Below are positions 62,219-64,000 of a stretch of 64,000 bases of DNA, piece after piece. The DNA comes from Rhodospirillales bacterium. Lineage in GTDB: Bacteria; Pseudomonadota; Alphaproteobacteria; Rhodospirillales_A; JACZKS01. The stretch covers positions 1 through 64,000 of the forward strand of contig JABGRG010000009.1 of the NCBI GenBank assembly GCA_018648445.1, in the 5' to 3' direction. Under the pieces are notes generated by a model. That model saw only the letters and a list, made by a program, of their open reading frames with translations. It made no database searches and was not told the DNA's origin. Numbering within the stretch: position 1 is the stretch's first letter; each line of letters starts with the position of its first letter. The position numbers and the translations under genes are program-made.

Positions 62219-62806
62219 ATGTTTCGACTTCTTCTTGGCTCGTTGATTTTCCTGATGTTGGCCTATCCGGCTTCGGCCGACTATTCGGCCGGGGCTTCAG
62301 CCTACAGCGACGGCGATTACAAAACCGCACAACGCGAATACCTTGCCAGCGCCAAGGACGGAGATCAGCGGTCTCAATTTGGTTTGGCCGTGATGTATCA
62401 CACCGGCAGGGGTGTTACGAAAGACTATACGAAGGCCAGAGGGTGGTACATCAAAGCCGCTGAACAGGGTTATGCAAAGGCGCAAAACAACCTTGGCATC
62501 ATGTACCGCCGCGGCCAAGGCGTCGAACGCAATCCACGTGAGGCGTTTTCCTGGATATGGCTGGCATCCATGCAAGGATATGCTCGCGCTGAAATGAACC
62601 TCGCCGAAATGTACCTGCGGGGCGAGGGCATCGCCAAAGACCCGGCCCTGGCCTACGCGTGGCTGGAATTCGCGGTGACGGATTTGCCCGGGAAAAGCCG
62701 CGACAAGGCGGAAAACAAACGAAACGAGATCGCCAACGAACTTTCAGAAGATGAAATTCTGCGCGCCAAGCGCATGGCCAAGGGCCTACGGAACGCGCGC
62801 GAATAA
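62219..62806 (+). CDS. SEL1-repeat secreted protein (paralogue 1)
   Basis: 195 residues: signal peptide (about 1-20, ending PASAD), then SEL1-like repeats such as SQFGLAVMYHTGRGVTKDY and AQNNLGIMYRRGQGVERN and a C-terminal helical AWLEFAVTDLP block. Such helical-repeat proteins bind partners in the periplasm. It is followed 119 bp later by a paralogue with the same layout and the same C-terminal block, the result of a tandem duplication. Confidence 0.88.
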   Translation: MFRLLLGSLIFLMLAYPASADYSAGASAYSDGDYKTAQREYLASAKDGDQRSQFGLAVMYHTGRGVTKDYTKARGWYIKAAEQGYAKAQNNLGIMYRRGQGVERNPREAFSWIWLASMQGYARAEMNLAEMYLRGEGIAKDPALAYAWLEFAVTDLPGKSRDKAENKRNEIANELSEDEILRAKRMAKGLRNARE

Positions 62807-62925
62807 CACCTTTTCCGATCTTGGTCCCCACATTGCAAAAACCGTTTTCATTTGCTTCGCAAAAAGCGAATAGCCATGTGGTTTTGGAGAAACTCGAACG
62901 GTCTCAGGCCAAGAAGGAAACCCTT

Positions 62926-63543
62926 ATGAAACCGATTTCTCGTCTTTTTTCAGCGCGCGGGGTGCTTTCCGTCGCCGCCTTCTTCCTGCTTTTCACGATC
63001 TATCCACTATCTGCGGACGCCCAATCATGGATTGAAGCATATCGCAATAAGGACTACGAAACCGCGCGCACGAAACTGGAGCCTTTGGCCGAAGAGGGTG
63101 ATGGCCAGGCCCAGATGGTTTTGGGAATGATCTACCATAAGGGGCTGGGCGTGGACAAAGATTTTGGCACGGCGGCGTCCTGGTACCGCAAGGCAGCCGA
63201 TGAAGGAAACACAGCGGCGCAGAGCAATCTGGGAGTCATGTACCGTCGTGGAGAGGGAGTCGAGAAAAGCGCCGAAGATGCGTTTTCACTATTCTGGACG
63301 GCCGCTGTACTTGGCTATCCGCGAGCCGAGTATAATCTCTCCGATATGTACCGTAAGGGCGAGGGGGTATCGAAAAACCTGGTGCTGGCCTACGTATGGC
63401 TCGAATTCGCTGTTTCCGACCTGCCAAAAAGCGGGCGCCACTCAGCGGTCAATCGCCGCGCAGCGATTGTCGGCGAGATGTCCACGGAGGAAGTCATCCG
63501 CGCCGAGAGGATGGCCAAAGCCCTTCGTCAGTCCCGCCAATAG
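62926..63543 (+). CDS. SEL1-repeat secreted protein (paralogue 2)
   Basis: 205 residues: signal peptide (about 1-31, ending SADAQ), SEL1 repeats (MVLGMIYHKGLGVDKD, SNLGVMYRRGEGVEKS, YNLSDMYRKGEGVSKN) and C-terminal VWLEFAVSDLP...RAERMAKALRQSRQ, closely matching paralogue 1. ATG 62926 has AAGAAGGAAA 8 bp upstream, and this start gives the signal peptide. No separate promoter is obvious in the 119-bp gap. Confidence 0.88.
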   Translation: MKPISRLFSARGVLSVAAFFLLFTIYPLSADAQSWIEAYRNKDYETARTKLEPLAEEGDGQAQMVLGMIYHKGLGVDKDFGTAASWYRKAADEGNTAAQSNLGVMYRRGEGVEKSAEDAFSLFWTAAVLGYPRAEYNLSDMYRKGEGVSKNLVLAYVWLEFAVSDLPKSGRHSAVNRRAAIVGEMSTEEVIRAERMAKALRQSRQ

Positions 63544-63722
63544 GGAATTACCGACGCAATTTCCCCCCCCCCACCGGATATCCAAATTTCCGGTCTATTC
63601 CTCGCGCCCGTTCACTCAGATTTGATGCAAGAATATTGTTGAATGCGTGGGCCGCCGATACCACGTGAACGAGTCAATGCGCCGCTGGATCAATAAGTTC
63701 AGACGCACACGGAACAAAAAAC

Positions 63723-63866
63723 ATGACGGCCCTTATCTGGAATGTACTCGTTGTTTGGTGTCTTGGCGCAATTCTGGCCGTGGAATACAGCGCGATCCTT
63801 CTGGAACGCGAAAAAGCCTCCGCGGACAGGAATGCCCACTCCGGCGTTCGTTCCAACAAGTCTTAA
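63723..63866 (+). CDS. Small single-helix membrane protein, 47 aa
   Basis: Encodes 47 residues: one hydrophobic helix (about 4-27, LIWNVLVVWCLGAILAVEYS) and a charged, Ser/Asn-rich tail. No ribosome site is clear (CGGAACAAAAAAC before the ATG) and no family is recognised. It lies between the SEL1 genes and a convergent small frame at the window end. The gap 63544-63722 shows only a C-run and nothing recognisable. Confidence 0.4.
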   Translation: MTALIWNVLVVWCLGAILAVEYSAILLEREKASADRNAHSGVRSNKS

Positions 63867-63876
63867 TTCCGCCCGA

Positions 63877-63996
63877 TCACTCGGCGACACACTCGATGTA
63901 CCAGGACAGATCTTCCTCGCTAATGGGGAATTTTCCTTTGGGGCCGGGACGCATCTGCTTTTGCAATTGGACGCGGGAAATGCGTTGCTGAACCAT
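63877..63996 (-). CDS. Short basic protein at window edge (possibly C-terminal part of a larger gene)
   Basis: A 39-residue frame from ATG 63996 (MVQQRISRVQLQKQM, RPGPKGKFPISEED, WYIECVAE) that stays open to the window end, so the true start may lie outside. The balanced basic N-half and acidic C-half look protein-like rather than random. It converges with the 47-aa frame 11 bp away. No family recognised. Confidence 0.4.
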   Translation of the reverse strand: MVQQRISRVQLQKQMRPGPKGKFPISEEDLSWYIECVAE

Positions 63997-64000
63997 AAAG

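Overview
This is a gene-dense, GC-rich chromosomal window of an alphaproteobacterium. The signature genes are the GANTC methylase CcrM, the nucleoid protein GapR (DUF2312), a rhizobial-type GlpSTPQV glycerol ABC transporter, a HIG1-type twin-transmembrane protein next to cobalamin adenosyltransferase-etfBA-hbd, and an alphaproteobacterial-type uracil-DNA glycosylase. The gene mix looks more like the Rhodospirillales and relatives than Rhizobiales or Rhodobacterales, but that is an inference. I see no integrase, transposase, prophage, rRNA operon, CRISPR array or replication origin. Two tRNA genes are present, Gln(UUG) and Gly(CCC).

Layout. 0-4.4 kb: glycerol ABC operon (minus strand; glpV, glpS, glpT, partial glpP). 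4.7-7.2 kb: ribokinase, a small thermonuclease-like protein, and an HtrA/PDZ protein that has lost its catalytic triad. 7.4-15.3 kb: a LarA-family nickel-pincer racemase gene converges on a minus-strand operon that encodes an MFS transporter, a Gfo/Idh/MocA oxidoreductase, a small monooxygenase-fold protein, an Fe-type alcohol dehydrogenase and the cofactor genes larC, larE and larB. This looks like a complete 2-hydroxy-acid pathway of unknown substrate. 15.4-18.9 kb: N-formylglutamate amidohydrolase-like protein, YbdK-type ligase, REC-Hpt protein, GapR. 18.9-24.9 kb: a minus-strand operon that joins a GAF-PP2C-HATPase phosphatase/kinase, a STAS protein, a complete MCE/Mla-type lipid transporter and cysC. 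25-31 kb: SPASM radical SAM protein, MipA porin, MerF with a GDCCVxC protein, M32 carboxypeptidase, Tat-exported GH10 xylanase. 30.4-33.9 kb: HIG1 protein, adenosyltransferase, etfBA and hbd. 34-43 kb: HD hydrolase, ccrM, rnhB, a six-TM orphan, PA0069-type radical SAM, DUF2141, an arsenosugar-type glycosyltransferase pair, moaB, soluble lytic transglycosylase. 43-48.4 kb: uracil-DNA glycosylase, ETF:quinone oxidoreductase, TPR lipoprotein, ispE, tRNA-Gln. 48.5-56.8 kb: DedA, NAD-binding protein, Na/Pi transporter with a histone-like tail, membrane glycosylation pair, glycerate 2-kinase, tRNA-Gly. 57-64 kb: radical SAM, OmpA lipoprotein, apaG, folE, trkH, two SEL1-repeat paralogues and two very small genes.

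Functional links. EtfAB (31.3-33 kb) feeds electrons to ETF-QO (43.9 kb), and hbd sits with etfBA, which fits acyl-CoA and amino-acid oxidation. Glycerol uptake (GlpSTPV) and glycerate 2-kinase both feed lower glycolysis. The two most unusual assemblies are the STAS/phosphatase-kinase module joined to an MCE lipid transporter and the LarA-centred operon. Further points of interest are six GANTC sites packed upstream of ccrM, complementary loss of ABC motifs in GlpS and GlpT, a likely frameshift at the end of the TPR gene before ispE, a good sigma-54 promoter match before the SEL1 genes, and a duplicated tRNA-Gln 3' end. All calls come from reading sequence; no database search was run.
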